A program made the position numbers and the translations under genes. From Deinococcus murrayi DSM 11303 (GTDB taxonomy: Bacteria; Deinococcota; Deinococci; Deinococcales; Deinococcaceae): 64,000 nt of DNA. Each line of letters starts with the position of its first letter. Within the stretch, counting starts at the first letter, position 1. Location: assembly GCF_000482805.1 (NCBI RefSeq), contig NZ_KI519502.1, forward strand, positions 8,060 to 72,059, given 5' to 3'. This document shows, piece after piece, positions 1-9,317 of this stretch. The notes beneath the pieces were generated by a model. That model was not told the DNA's origin. It did no database searches and saw only the letters and a list, made by a program, of their open reading frames with translations.

Positions 1-817
1 CCCCCACCACGGTGATGTGGTTGAGGCGCGGCAGGACCGTGCGGGTCACCGGGACCCCGGCCCGCCGCAGGGCGGCTTCCATGTTCAGGGCGTTTTGCGG
101 GTGAACGGTGGTGTCATTTTCCGCAACGAGCAGCAGGTGCGGGGGCGCATCCGGGCGGACGTGGCGGTCGGGCATGACCTCGTCGGGGGTGCTGCCCTCC
201 GGAAAGGCGACCCGGCTTTGGAAGGAGCGGAAGTCGTAGGAGTACGGCCCCGCGATGCCCACCACCCCGCGCACCGCGCTGGTGGGCACGCCCGCTTCCC
301 GCAGCCAGCGCTCGTTGACGACCGTCTCGACCGCGTTAAAGGCCCCCGCCGAGTGCCCGGTCACAAAGAGGTTGTCGGGGTTGCCGCCGAACTTGCCCGC
401 GTGGTCGCGCATCCACCTCAGGGCGGCGGCGGCGTCCTGGATGTAGGCCGGGTAGCGGTGTTGCGGCGCGAGGCGGTAGTTCATCACGCCCGTCACGTAC
501 CCTGCCCGCGCGAGGCTCTCGCCGACAAACTCGTACCCCGCCTTGTCGCCTTCTTGCCACGAACCGCCGTGGATAAAGAGGACCACCGGGGCATTCTGCA
601 CGCCGGGCGGCGCGTACACGTCGAGCACGTTGCGGGGGTCGGGGCCGTACCGCTCGTCGCGGGTAACCTCCAGGCCACGGGTGCTCACCAGGGCATTGAG
701 GAGGCCCTGGGCACCGTCTCCGGTGCTGCGGACCGCGCAGGCACTCAGGCCGAGGCCCAGGGCGAGGAGGCCCAGACCGGGCCACAGGCGGCGGGGCGAA
801 AACAGACGGACAAGCAT
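1..817 (-). CDS. Alpha/beta hydrolase lipoprotein (BD-FAE/carboxylesterase type), C-terminus cut by window edge
   Basis: The gene reads leftwards from an ATG at 817 and runs off the left edge, so about 272 residues are visible and no stop is seen. The N-terminus is a lipoprotein signal ending in LSAC (Cys near residue 26), so the enzyme is probably anchored outside the inner membrane. Hallmarks of the esterase fold follow in order: the oxyanion-hole motif HGGSW, the nucleophile elbow GHSAGA with its catalytic Ser, an acidic residue in the VAENDTTV stretch, and a catalytic His in RLNHIT just before the edge. All three triad residues are therefore present. The substrate is unknown. It is divergent from the lycopene cyclase gene, with 130 bases between them. 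The family assignment is firm; the exact specificity is not. Confidence 0.85.
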   Translation of the reverse strand, partial: MLVRLFSPRRLWPGLGLLALGLGLSACAVRSTGDGAQGLLNALVSTRGLEVTRDERYGPDPRNVLDVYAPPGVQNAPVVLFIHGGSWQEGDKAGYEFVGESLARAGYVTGVMNYRLAPQHRYPAYIQDAAAALRWMRDHAGKFGGNPDNLFVTGHSAGAFNAVETVVNERWLREAGVPTSAVRGVVGIAGPYSYDFRSFQSRVAFPEGSTPDEVMPDRHVRPDAPPHLLLVAENDTTVHPQNALNMEAALRRAGVPVTRTVLPRLNHITVVG

Positions 818-824
818 AGGGAGG

Positions 825-830
825 AGGCTA
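825..830 (-). promoter_or_regulatory. Leaderless-type -10 (TAGCCT) for the hydrolase
   Basis: TAGCCT on the minus strand, seven bases before the ATG at 817. This spacing puts the transcription start at or next to the start codon. Confidence 0.5.
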
Positions 831-934
831 GCGGGCCTGGGACAGCGGGGCTGGCGCAGGGGGCACAGTCGGGCTTGAGCGGACCTTGAGCCGGGCCGCA
901 GGAACCCCCACACTCCCGCGCCCCCGACCCGCGC

Positions 935-940
935 TAGCCT
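935..940 (+). promoter_or_regulatory. Leaderless-type -10 (TAGCCT) for lycopene cyclase
   Basis: TAGCCT followed by seven bases and then ATG 948; no Shine-Dalgarno can fit. This supports ATG 948 as the start. Confidence 0.55.
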
Positions 941-947
941 GCGGCCT

Positions 948-2180
<1,233 letters not shown>

Positions 2181-2237
2181 GACTTGCCGCCACCTCCCCC
2201 ACATCCGCCCCTGCCCCCGCTCGGCCCACCCTGGGAC

Positions 2238-2450
2238 ATGACCGATAACCGCACCCGCAACGGCAGCGACCCCACCCAAGACCAGGGCCACACCTACGCG
2301 ACCAACCAAACCGAACTCGTCGAGGAAGGCATGCAGGGCGCGACCGGCAACATGGACGCCAACGGTCTCTCGCAGGGAGCCGGACAGGACAAGCTCGAAG
2401 AGCTGCGCGAGAACCTCGCGGACATGACGGACGGGAGCGAAGACCAGTAA
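2238..2450 (+). CDS. Small acidic hydrophilic protein, unknown
   Basis: A 70-residue protein rich in Asn, Thr, Gln, Gly, Asp and Glu, with no hydrophobic segment, so it is probably cytosolic and perhaps partly disordered. I chose ATG 2238; an upstream in-frame ATG at 2184 would add only a proline run and is unlikely. The C-terminal third ([16 protein letters not shown]) looks helical. I recognise no family. In size and composition it resembles the 66-residue protein at 49732-49932, though the sequences do not align well. A strong hairpin follows directly, so it is transcribed as its own unit or as the end of the crtLm transcript. Confidence 0.6.
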   Translation: MTDNRTRNGSDPTQDQGHTYATNQTELVEEGMQGATGNMDANGLSQGAGQDKLEELRENLADMTDGSEDQ

Positions 2451-2464
2451 GGCCGTCCCACATG

Positions 2465-2492
2465 GGCCGCCGCTCCGGGTGGGGCGGCGGCC
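2465..2492 (+). terminator. Hairpin after the small acidic protein
   Basis: A 12-pair stem (one T-G pair) with a GGGT loop: arms 2465-2476 and 2481-2492, followed by TTCCCCC rather than a clean T run. It sits between the 2450 stop and the sdaAB promoter. Confidence 0.6.
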
Positions 2493-2535
2493 TTCCCCCG
2501 TCCCCGTGCTCCGGACGCGTCTCATGGGGGTTGCC

Positions 2536-2541
2536 TATACT
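2536..2541 (+). promoter_or_regulatory. Leaderless-type -10 (TATACT) for sdaAB
   Basis: TATACT lies six bases before ATG 2548. It favours this start over the upstream in-frame ATGs at 2479 and 2524. Confidence 0.55.
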
Positions 2542-2547
2542 GCCCCT

Positions 2548-3213
2548 ATGTCCCTCCTCGACATGATCGGCCCGGTGATGGTGGGGCCGAGCAGCAGCCA
2601 TACGGCGGGGGCCTGCCGCCTGGGGCTGGTTGCCCATCACCTGCTGGGCGAGGCCCCGCGCCGGGCCACCATCGGGCTGCACGCCAGCTTTGCCAAGACG
2701 GGCCGGGGCCACGGCACCCACCTCGCGCTGGTCGCGGGGCTGCTGGGCTACGCCCCCGACGACCCCCGGTTGCCCCGCGCCTTCCAGGAAGCGCAGGCTG
2801 CCGGGCTGACCGTCGAGTTTCGTGACGTGGACCTCGGCGACGTGCACCCCAACACCGCCCACATCGAGGTGGAGAGAGAGACGCAGCGGGTGACCGTGCA
2901 GGGCAGTTCGACGGGGGGCGGCGTCATCCTGGTGACCCACGTGCAGGGCCTGGGCGTGCACTTCAGCGGGGCGGCCCCCACCCTGCTGATGCGCTACACC
3001 GACGCGGTGGGCATGATTGCCCGCATCGCGGCCACGATTGCCGCCGATGGGGTCAACATCGCTGCTCTCACCTGCACCCGCGCGGCGCGGGGCGGGCAGG
3101 CCCTCGTTGCCATCGAACTCGACGCCCCCCTCAGCCCCGAAGCGCTGGCGTTCTTGCGCCGCTGGCCCGACGCCGATTGGGTGCGGCTGCTGCCCAAGTT
3201 GATGGACGGCTGA
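2548..3213 (+). CDS. sdaAB: L-serine dehydratase, iron-sulfur type, beta subunit
   Basis: A 221-residue subunit of the oxygen-sensitive [4Fe-4S] L-serine dehydratase, which converts L-serine to pyruvate and ammonia. The start [20 protein letters not shown] is diagnostic: the GPSSSHTAG motif near residue 12 belongs to the beta-subunit fold. The last third (from about residue 145, [21 protein letters not shown]) is an ACT domain, likely to bind serine or act in regulation. The alpha subunit follows 107 bases downstream, and together they make the usual two-gene enzyme. The intervening stretch holds a hairpin and an octamer repeat array. Confidence 0.93.
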   Translation: MSLLDMIGPVMVGPSSSHTAGACRLGLVAHHLLGEAPRRATIGLHASFAKTGRGHGTHLALVAGLLGYAPDDPRLPRAFQEAQAAGLTVEFRDVDLGDVHPNTAHIEVERETQRVTVQGSSTGGGVILVTHVQGLGVHFSGAAPTLLMRYTDAVGMIARIAATIAADGVNIAALTCTRAARGGQALVAIELDAPLSPEALAFLRRWPDADWVRLLPKLMDG

Positions 3214-3214
3214 G

Positions 3215-3301
3215 AGCGGCTCTCGCCGCTGTCGAGGCGTCGAGAGGTCCAGAAGTCAAGAACTTGCCCCTCGACCGCTCGACCCCCGACCCCTCGACCC
3301 C
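3215..3301. repeat. Hairpin plus inverted octamer array between sdaAB and sdaAA
   Basis: A perfect 6-bp hairpin (arms 3215-3220 and 3225-3230, TCTC loop) comes first. Four 8-base units of the form GTCNAGNN follow head to tail: 3231-3238, 3239-3246, 3247-3254 and 3255-3262. About four units of the opposite orientation (TCGACCCC-like) then fill 3263-3301. The two halves are largely complementary, so RNA or single-stranded DNA could fold into a long imperfect hairpin. It lies inside a two-subunit operon, so it may influence the ratio of the two subunits or mRNA decay; that is inference. Confidence 0.65.
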
Positions 3302-3320
3302 TCCGGAGGAGGCTCCCCCC

Positions 3321-4205
<885 letters not shown>

Positions 4206-4215
4206 GGCCAGGGAA

Positions 4216-4782
4216 CTACCCCTCCAGCACGCCCCGGTAGATTTCCTCCAGCCGCAGCGTGCGCCCCAGGCAGGGCACGCTGGCCTCGCCCCCCCCCCGG
4301 TGCTCGCGCATCTGCCAGCCGCCCGGCGTGCGCTGGTATTCCACCACGTAGCGCTCTTCCTGGGACACAATCAGGTAAGTCTGGAGGCTGGGAATGTCGG
4401 TGTAGGCGGCGTACTTGTGGCGGCGGTCGTTGTGGGCGGTGCTGCCGGAGAGGACTTCGGCGAGGAAACAGGGCGCTACTTCGTAGTAGCGGTCAGGGAC
4501 ATCCCCGCCGCAGACCAGCATGACATCCGGGTAGAAGTAGCTCGCGTCGCCCGGAACGTACAGCTTCATGTCCGACTGGTAGAGGCGGCAGCCCAAGCGG
4601 TCGGCGTCAGGCAGCAGCGCCGCCGCAATCCGGAGACTGATGCGCACATGTTCCCCGCTCGCCCCCGCCTGGGCGTGCAGCGGGTATACGAAGCCGCCCA
4701 CATACTCGCGCTTGAGGGGACTCTCGCGCTCGGTGCGGAGGTACTCAGCCTCGCTCATGGCCTTTGGGACGGCGTCCGTCAT
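4216..4782 (-). CDS. Uma2 family (DUF820) PD-(D/E)XK-fold protein
   Basis: A 188-residue Uma2-type protein, a family of predicted restriction-endonuclease-fold proteins that is expanded in cyanobacteria and Deinococcus; the biological role is not established. The typical pattern is present: N-terminal [31 protein letters not shown] with the core Asp near residue 96, and [22 protein letters not shown] with the Glu and Lys of the nuclease core. It is the last gene of a four-gene string led by a PadR regulator. Its ATG (4780-4782) overlaps a TGA at 4779-4781 in one frame of the preceding reading frame, which suggests translational coupling. Confidence 0.85.
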   Translation of the reverse strand: MTDAVPKAMSEAEYLRTERESPLKREYVGGFVYPLHAQAGASGEHVRISLRIAAALLPDADRLGCRLYQSDMKLYVPGDASYFYPDVMLVCGGDVPDRYYEVAPCFLAEVLSGSTAHNDRRHKYAAYTDIPSLQTYLIVSQEERYVVEYQRTPGGWQMREHRGGGEASVPCLGRTLRLEEIYRGVLEG

Positions 4783-4975
4783 GGGGTCATTTTACGTTGG
4801 TCCGGGTTGAGAAGCGCTGCCATCCCCGCGCCCACCAGCGCCAGCCACGGCCCCAGTTCGGTTGGCGACTCCAGCGCAGGCGGCGGGCGGCGCGGCGGGT
4901 GTTGGCGGCCCAGGTGGGGTCGGGGGAGGCGTCGGCTTCGTAGTGCATGGCCTGGTGCCAGGCGTAGAGGGTCAT
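4779..4975 (-). pseudogene. Small protein with apparent frameshift, relative of the membrane protein upstream
   Basis: ATG 4975 overlaps the TGA of the upstream gene by 4 bases. Read straight, it gives 62 residues to a stop at 4787, but the last third becomes a run of Trp and Arg. In the +1-shifted frame the same DNA reads ELGPWLALVGAGMAALLNPD, a good membrane segment, and ends in a TGA at 4779-4781 that overlaps the Uma2 ATG. The simplest reading is one coding region with a one-base shift near 4866-4870 (about codons 35-38). The cause could be decay, sequence error or programmed slippage; no obvious slippery run is present. The N-terminus (AWHQAMHYEA, then TRRAARRLRW) matches the start of the upstream protein (EWQKAMEHEA, then TRRAAWLLGW), so the two look like tandem relatives. 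Function unknown. Confidence 0.6.
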
Positions 4976-5463
4976 GTGGCCTGACGCTTGCGGCGCGGGG
5001 GCCGGAGGTCGGACAGCCTGTGGGCGAGTCCAGCCCCATTCCAAGCGATGACCATCAGCACGGCTATTCGGAAGCTGTCGTCGGAGAAGCCTGGTGTCAT
5101 CGGCGCCTGGGTCGGCCAGAGGGCTTGCAGCGTCAGCACGGTCATCCACGCGGCGGGCAGGAAGGCGGCTGTGCCCAGCGCCACTGCCCAGTCGCGAACA
5201 CCGCACCGGCCCAGCACCAGCGACAGCGCTCCGACTGCCAGCATGGTCGCCGTCCACAGGTGGGGCCAGGCCTGCGCCTGCGGCCAGAGCAGGAGTCCGG
5301 TGACCTGACCGCAGCCCAGTGCCGCAAAGACAGCCGCGCTCACGCCCACGGCACGCGGCCATCCCAGGAGCCAGGCCGCCCGCCTCGTCTCCCGCGCCCA
5401 CCCCTGATCCTCCACACTCGCCGCCTCGTGCTCCATGGCCTTTTGCCACTCGTCCGGTCTCAT
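4972..5463 (-). CDS. Membrane protein of unknown function in PadR operon
   Basis: A 163-residue protein with a hydrophilic N-terminal 35 residues (WQKAMEHEA, TRRAAWLLGW) followed by about four hydrophobic segments, so it is an inner-membrane protein with a short cytosolic head. ATG 5463 overlaps the stop of the PadR gene by 4 bases. I recognise no named domain. Membrane proteins co-transcribed with PadR-like regulators are often DUF1700-like or efflux-related, but this one shows neither signature. The next gene repeats its N-terminal motif, which suggests a small duplicated family. Confidence 0.75.
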   Translation of the reverse strand: MRPDEWQKAMEHEAASVEDQGWARETRRAAWLLGWPRAVGVSAAVFAALGCGQVTGLLLWPQAQAWPHLWTATMLAVGALSLVLGRCGVRDWAVALGTAAFLPAAWMTVLTLQALWPTQAPMTPGFSDDSFRIAVLMVIAWNGAGLAHRLSDLRPPRRKRQAT

Positions 5464-5762
5464 GCCAGCCCCTCCTTCAGCGGCCCCGCCGCCCGCCTCT
5501 CCCCGTTCTCCCGCGCCAGCCGCAGCCCCTCTGCCGTCAGCGTATAGATATGGCGCGGCGGTTTGCCGGGGTGCGGCGAGGTTGCCCAGTCCGCCGCCAG
5601 ATACCCCTGCGCGTGCAGCCGCTGGAGGATGGGGTAGAGGGTGCCACTCTTCAAGCCCGTCGCCCGGCTGAGGTCGTAGCCGTAGCTGGGCGCGGGGTGC
5701 GCCGTCAGCAGCGTCTGGAGAACGGCGCGGGTGTGCGGACTGACGTTCGGGGATCGGGGCAT
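5460..5762 (-). CDS. PadR family transcriptional regulator
   Basis: A 100-residue protein consisting of the PadR winged helix only. SYGYDLSRATGLKSGTLYPILQRL is the recognition region (GY.L...TG...GTLYP.L.RL is the family signature), followed by the wing PPRHIYTLTAEG. It belongs to the short subfamily without the C-terminal dimerisation coil. It leads a string of genes joined by 4-base overlaps (membrane protein, frameshifted small protein, Uma2) and probably represses its own operon. A TTGACT on the minus strand (5792-5797) lies upstream, but a matching -10 is not clear. Confidence 0.9.
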   Translation of the reverse strand: MPRSPNVSPHTRAVLQTLLTAHPAPSYGYDLSRATGLKSGTLYPILQRLHAQGYLAADWATSPHPGKPPRHIYTLTAEGLRLARENGERRAAGPLKEGLA

Positions 5763-5817
5763 AGCCTATCTTCGACTTATGTAGAGTTTGAAGTCAAGGG
5801 AGACATCCCCCCTGTCC

Positions 5818-6504
5818 TTACGCCACGACCGTCAGCCCCAGCGCCGCCCGCAGCTCCCCGTGCCCCGCCAGCACGCGTGCGGCTCCGGTCTCCCGCAGCG
5901 CCGCCCCACTGTCGGGGTGGACATGCCCGCCCGCGAGAAGGCCCCACACGGTCGCCCCAACGCTCACCCCCGCCCGCACGCCCGTCACGCTGTCCTCCAC
6001 GACGAGGCAGCGGGCGGGGGAGACCCTCAACCGCTCGGCGGCGTGGGCGTAGAGGTCGGGTAGCGGCTTGCCCCTTCCCCCTACATGGGCGGGGTCGTAG
6101 GCGTGCTCGCCCACCAGCAGCGCGAGGCCCGCCGCCTCCAGCTTGAGGTGCAGCCGCGAGCGCAGACTGTTGCTCGCCACTGCAAAGGGCAACCCGGCGT
6201 GCCGCAGCGCCCGCAGCGTGTCGGCAGCGCCCTCGATGGCGGGGGTCGCGTGAAAGGCCCCGGCCAACCGCGCGCCCAGTTCGGGGAGAAAGCCCTCTGG
6301 CCGCTCCCAGCCGTACTCGGCCCGCAGCCAGTCCAGGAGGGCCGCGTGGCTGCTCCCCACCGCCCGGCGCAGGAACCCGGCGCGGTCCAGCGTCAGCCCA
6401 TGCTCGGCGAGCAACTCTACCCACACCCCGCTCGCCAGTTCCTCGCTGTCGACGAGCACCCCGTCGAGGTCGAAGAGGACCGCCTCAAAGGGCTGGAACG
6501 TCAC
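5818..6504 (-). CDS. HAD family hydrolase, beta-phosphoglucomutase-like
   Basis: A 228-residue HAD phosphatase or phosphomutase. Motif I is [12 protein letters not shown] near residue 9 (nucleophile Asp and general acid Asp), motif II is the Ser/Thr in VASNSLR, and motif III/IV is the Lys in [10 protein letters not shown] plus [12 protein letters not shown]. The cap domain between motifs I and II is alpha-helical, as in subclass IB enzymes. I chose GTG 6504 because it overlaps the stop of the HIT gene (GTGA) and begins right at the HAD core; an ATG at 6534 would lie inside the HIT gene. The substrate is unknown. Confidence 0.88.
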   Translation of the reverse strand: MTFQPFEAVLFDLDGVLVDSEELASGVWVELLAEHGLTLDRAGFLRRAVGSSHAALLDWLRAEYGWERPEGFLPELGARLAGAFHATPAIEGAADTLRALRHAGLPFAVASNSLRSRLHLKLEAAGLALLVGEHAYDPAHVGGRGKPLPDLYAHAAERLRVSPARCLVVEDSVTGVRAGVSVGATVWGLLAGGHVHPDSGAALRETGAARVLAGHGELRAALGLTVVA

Positions 6505-6848
6505 GGCACGTCGCTTTCTGGTGCTCCGTCCCACCCGGCCAGGACATGAATGTGGGTATGAAAGACCATCTGCCCGGCCCCGGCCCCGCAGTTCACGGCG
6601 AGCCGGAAGTCAGCGGCGTGCTGCCGGGCCACCCGCACGGCGGTGAGCCACAGCTCGCCCATCTCGGCGGGGTCGGTGAGTTCGTCGAGGCGGGCCGTGA
6701 CCCGTTTCGGAATCACCAGCAGGTGAATGGGGGCTTTGGGCGCGATGTCGCGGATGGCGATGAAGCGCTCGTCCTCGTACACGATGTCCGAAGGCAGCTC
6801 GCGGGCGATGATGCGCTCAAAGAGGGTGGGGGCCGGTGCATTGTCCAT
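6501..6848 (-). CDS. HIT family nucleotide-binding protein
   Basis: A 115-residue histidine-triad protein of the HINT branch, predicted to hydrolyse AMP-linked phosphoramidates and similar nucleotide conjugates. The triad is HTHIHVLAG near residue 96, and VIPKRV and [13 protein letters not shown] match the conserved core. Length is normal. It is the first gene of a two-gene operon with the HAD hydrolase (4-base overlap) and is divergent from the SDR gene. Confidence 0.93.
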   Translation of the reverse strand: MDNAPAPTLFERIIARELPSDIVYEDERFIAIRDIAPKAPIHLLVIPKRVTARLDELTDPAEMGELWLTAVRVARQHAADFRLAVNCGAGAGQMVFHTHIHVLAGWDGAPESDVP

Positions 6849-6854
6849 GCCTTT

Positions 6855-6860
6855 ACTCTA
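6855..6860 (-). promoter_or_regulatory. Leaderless-type -10 (TAGAGT) for the HIT gene
   Basis: TAGAGT on the minus strand, six bases before ATG 6848. Confidence 0.45.
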
Positions 6861-6896
6861 GGCAGTTTGGGCGCGGGAGGCGGGCACACTCAGGGC

Positions 6897-7916
6897 ATGA
6901 GAGTGCCCAAGCGTCTGCTGTTGGCCGCCGGGGTGGGCCTGCTGAGCGCCCGCCGCCTGCTGAGTCCACCTTTTGACCTGCGGGGGCGCAGCGTGCTTAT
7001 CAGCGGCGGGGCGCGGGGCCTCGGCCTGGCGCTGGCCCGCGAGTTCGCGGCGCGGGGGGCCAGGCTCACCCTGCTGGCCCGCACCGCCGCCGACCTCGAC
7101 CGCGCCGCCGCCGACCTGCGGGGCCGGGGGGCCGCCGTGCACACCGTGACGGGCGACGTGACCGCAGAGGCCGACGTGCGCCGCGCCGTCGAGGAGGCCA
7201 ACCGCCACCACGGGCGCCTCGACGTGGTCGTCAACAACGCCGGAATCATCACCGTCGGGCCGCTGGAGAACATGGCCGAGAACGATTTCCGCGAGTCGCT
7301 GGAGGTCAATGCCCTCGCGCCGCTGCGGCTGACGCGGGCCGCGCTGCCCTTCTTGCGGGCGCGGGGAGGGCGGGTCCTTATCGTGGCGTCCGTGGGGGGC
7401 AAGGTGGCGGTGCCGCACCTCGCGCCCTACTCGGTAAGCAAGTTCGCCGTGACCGGGTTGGGGCAGGCGCTGCGGGCCGAACTCGCCCGCGAGGGGGTGG
7501 GCGTCACCACCGTCTGCCCCGGCCTGATGCGCACGGGCAGCCCCCGCCACGCCGGGGTGACCGGGCAGGCCGAAAAGGAATATGCCCTCTTTGCCACGGT
7601 CGACAACCTGCCCGTGCTCTCGCTGGACGCTGCCGAAGCCGCCCGCCGCATCGTGGACGCCCTGGTCCGCGGCGACGCGGAGACGATGGTGGGCGGTCCC
7701 GCGCTGCTGCTGCGCTACGCCCAGGCCCTCGCCCCGCAGCTCACCGCCGACCTGCTCGCGCTGGGGGGGCGTCTGCTCCCCGCTCCAGTGCCGGGTGCCC
7801 GCACTGTACCTGGCTCTCAGGCGGAAACGGCCCTCACTGCCCGCAACCCCCTCAAGCAGCGGGCCGAGGCCGACCTGAACGAAGGCGGCCCAACGCTCAG
7901 GCCGGAGACGACTTAG
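6897..7916 (+). CDS. Short-chain dehydrogenase/reductase with N-terminal membrane-like segment
   Basis: A 339-residue classical SDR. The cofactor motif SGGARGLG sits near residue 39, NNAG near residue 117 and the catalytic YSVSK near residue 180, with the Ser in LIVASVGG just before it. An Arg after the first strand region suggests NADPH preference, but this is uncertain. The first 25 residues ([17 protein letters not shown]) form a hydrophobic or amphipathic stretch that may tether the enzyme to the membrane. The C-terminus ends in a low-complexity tail. Start ATG 6897 was chosen because the upstream extension overlaps the divergent HIT promoter. The substrate is unknown. Confidence 0.85.
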   Translation: MRVPKRLLLAAGVGLLSARRLLSPPFDLRGRSVLISGGARGLGLALAREFAARGARLTLLARTAADLDRAAADLRGRGAAVHTVTGDVTAEADVRRAVEEANRHHGRLDVVVNNAGIITVGPLENMAENDFRESLEVNALAPLRLTRAALPFLRARGGRVLIVASVGGKVAVPHLAPYSVSKFAVTGLGQALRAELAREGVGVTTVCPGLMRTGSPRHAGVTGQAEKEYALFATVDNLPVLSLDAAEAARRIVDALVRGDAETMVGGPALLLRYAQALAPQLTADLLALGGRLLPAPVPGARTVPGSQAETALTARNPLKQRAEADLNEGGPTLRPETT

Positions 7917-7944
7917 ATAGAAAAAGTGGCGTAATCCCCCGCTC

Positions 7945-8256
7945 CTACAGCCCAACCACCCCGCGCTGTCCCGGCGGCACCAGGTCCACGTACTCGCGGT
8001 GCTCGCGGATAAACGAGGCCACGAAGGGGCACATCGGCACGACCCCCCGGCCCTGGGCGCGGACGTCGTCGAGGGCGCCGCGCACCAGCCGCGAGCCGAA
8101 CCCCTTGCCCTCGTGGGCGGGGTCGATTTCGGTGTGGCTGAACATCAGCGCTTCCCCCGCCGGGCGGTACTCGGCAAAGCCCAGCACCTCATCCCCCGAA
8201 CGCAGCTCGTAGCGGCGCTCGGCCTCGTTGTGGACCACCTGCGGTTCGCTCGTCAT
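7945..8256 (-). CDS. GNAT N-acetyltransferase, small YjdJ-like type
   Basis: A 103-residue compact acetyltransferase of the small one-domain GNAT branch. The acetyl-CoA loop is HEGKGFGSRLV near residue 48, and the characteristic C-terminal block CPFVASFIREHREY follows. Members of this branch are widespread and their substrate is mostly unknown. It lies downstream of the DinB gene on the same strand with a 3-base gap, yet it also has its own TACCCT element. Confidence 0.88.
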   Translation of the reverse strand: MTSEPQVVHNEAERRYELRSGDEVLGFAEYRPAGEALMFSHTEIDPAHEGKGFGSRLVRGALDDVRAQGRGVVPMCPFVASFIREHREYVDLVPPGQRGVVGL

Positions 8257-8259
8257 GGC

Positions 8260-8691
8260 TCAGGGTACAGCCCCGCCGTTCTCGCTGTGCGGGGGGGCAC
8301 CCAGCACCCGCCGCAGCAGCGCGACCTGACCCCAGTGATAGGCGCTGTGGGCGGCGAGGTCGGTCAGGATGTCCCGCGCCCGCTCCGAAGGCGCGTCGGC
8401 CAGGGCGCGGGCCTCGGTCAGCCCCAGCCGCAGCTGGGCGAGGAGGGTGACAAAAGCCGACTCGTCCGAGACCTCCGGCCACACGTCGAGGGCTTCGGGC
8501 CACGCTGCCGCCCGCCCCGCCGCGAGGTCAAGGCTGGCCCGCGCCGTCACCGCGAGGTGCGCGAGCACTCCAGCCAGGGTGTAGGGCACGCCGGGGAGAG
8601 TCCGGGAGGCTTGTGCCCAGCTCAGGTCCGCGAGCAACTGTTCGGGGTCGGGAAAGCTGGTGCCGCCAAAAGCACCCTGCAAGAGGTTCAT
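8260..8691 (-). CDS. DinB-like four-helix-bundle protein
   Basis: A 143-residue protein of the DinB/YfiT superfamily, whose members form a helical bundle that often binds a divalent metal through three histidines. Candidate ligands are visible: His in LAHLAV (about residue 46) and the HSAYHWGQ motif near residue 114, the usual H...H pair. The family is expanded in Deinococcus and often stress-linked; some members transfer thiols, but no specific role can be read here. Confidence 0.8.
   Translation of the reverse strand: MNLLQGAFGGTSFPDPEQLLADLSWAQASRTLPGVPYTLAGVLAHLAVTARASLDLAAGRAAAWPEALDVWPEVSDESAFVTLLAQLRLGLTEARALADAPSERARDILTDLAAHSAYHWGQVALLRRVLGAPPHSENGGAVP
8262..8267 (-). promoter_or_regulatory. 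Leaderless-type -10 (TACCCT) for the GNAT gene
   Basis: TACCCT on the minus strand, five bases before ATG 8256. It lies inside the 3' end of the DinB gene. Confidence 0.4.
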
Positions 8692-8697
8692 GCGCCC

Positions 8698-8703
8698 AGG
8701 GTA
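8698..8703 (-). promoter_or_regulatory. Leaderless-type -10 (TACCCT) for the DinB gene
   Basis: TACCCT on the minus strand, six bases before ATG 8691. Confidence 0.5.
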
Positions 8704-8843
8704 CGGCAGGGCCAGCGCGGGCTTCAGCGGGCACGACCGTCAAGGCGAGGTCAAGGCTGCCTTTCGCCCGTGTGAAGCGCCCCTCAGCGTGGGGAAGAGG
8801 GCCAACGCGCAGACTGAGGCGCGAGAGAACAGAGGAGTGCACC

Positions 8844-9314
8844 ATGAGTACGGCAGACCCCCTCCAGCCCCCGGCAAGCGCCACCCCCATCGAAATCCTG
8901 CTCGTCGAGGACAGTGAACCTGACATCATCCTGACCCAGGAAGCGTTTGCGGCGGCGGGGGTTTCCAACCGCCTGCATGTGGCCCGCGACGGGGTCGAGG
9001 CCCTCGACTTTCTGCGCCGCGCTCCGGGTTACGAGGAGGCCCCGCGCCCCGATGTCATCCTGCTCGACATCAACATGCCGCGCAAGAACGGGCTGGAGGT
9101 GCTCGAGGACCTCAAGCGTGACCCTTCCCTCATGACCATCCCGGTGATTGTCCTCACGACCAGCCAGGCCGACGAGGACATCCTGCGTTCTTACCAGGCG
9201 CACGCGGCGAGCTACGTGGTTAAGCCCATCGACTTCGCCCATTTTTACCTGGCGATTCAGGCGCTGGGGCGTTACATGCTCAGCATTGTGCGGGTGCCGC
9301 CCCATCCGGCGTGA
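8844..9314 (+). CDS. Single-domain response regulator, Rcp1-like
   Basis: A 156-residue receiver-only response regulator. The acidic pair is in LLVEDSEPD (near residue 21), the phosphoacceptor is the Asp of ILLDINMPRKNGLEV (near residue 75), the Thr/Ser is in IVLTTSQAD, and the Lys is in YVVKPIDF. The extended loop with DEDILRSYQAHAASY matches the Rcp1 group, which takes phosphate from phytochrome or hybrid kinases. No kinase gene is next to it, so the partner lies elsewhere. ATG 8844 has the Shine-Dalgarno AGAGGAG six bases upstream. Confidence 0.92.
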   Translation: MSTADPLQPPASATPIEILLVEDSEPDIILTQEAFAAAGVSNRLHVARDGVEALDFLRRAPGYEEAPRPDVILLDINMPRKNGLEVLEDLKRDPSLMTIPVIVLTTSQADEDILRSYQAHAASYVVKPIDFAHFYLAIQALGRYMLSIVRVPPHPA

Positions 9315-9317
9315 GGG

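Noticed and set aside
3231..3301. CRISPR array
   Set aside because: Units are 8 bases and contiguous with no spacers; this is a tandem/inverted octamer repeat, and no cas genes are present.
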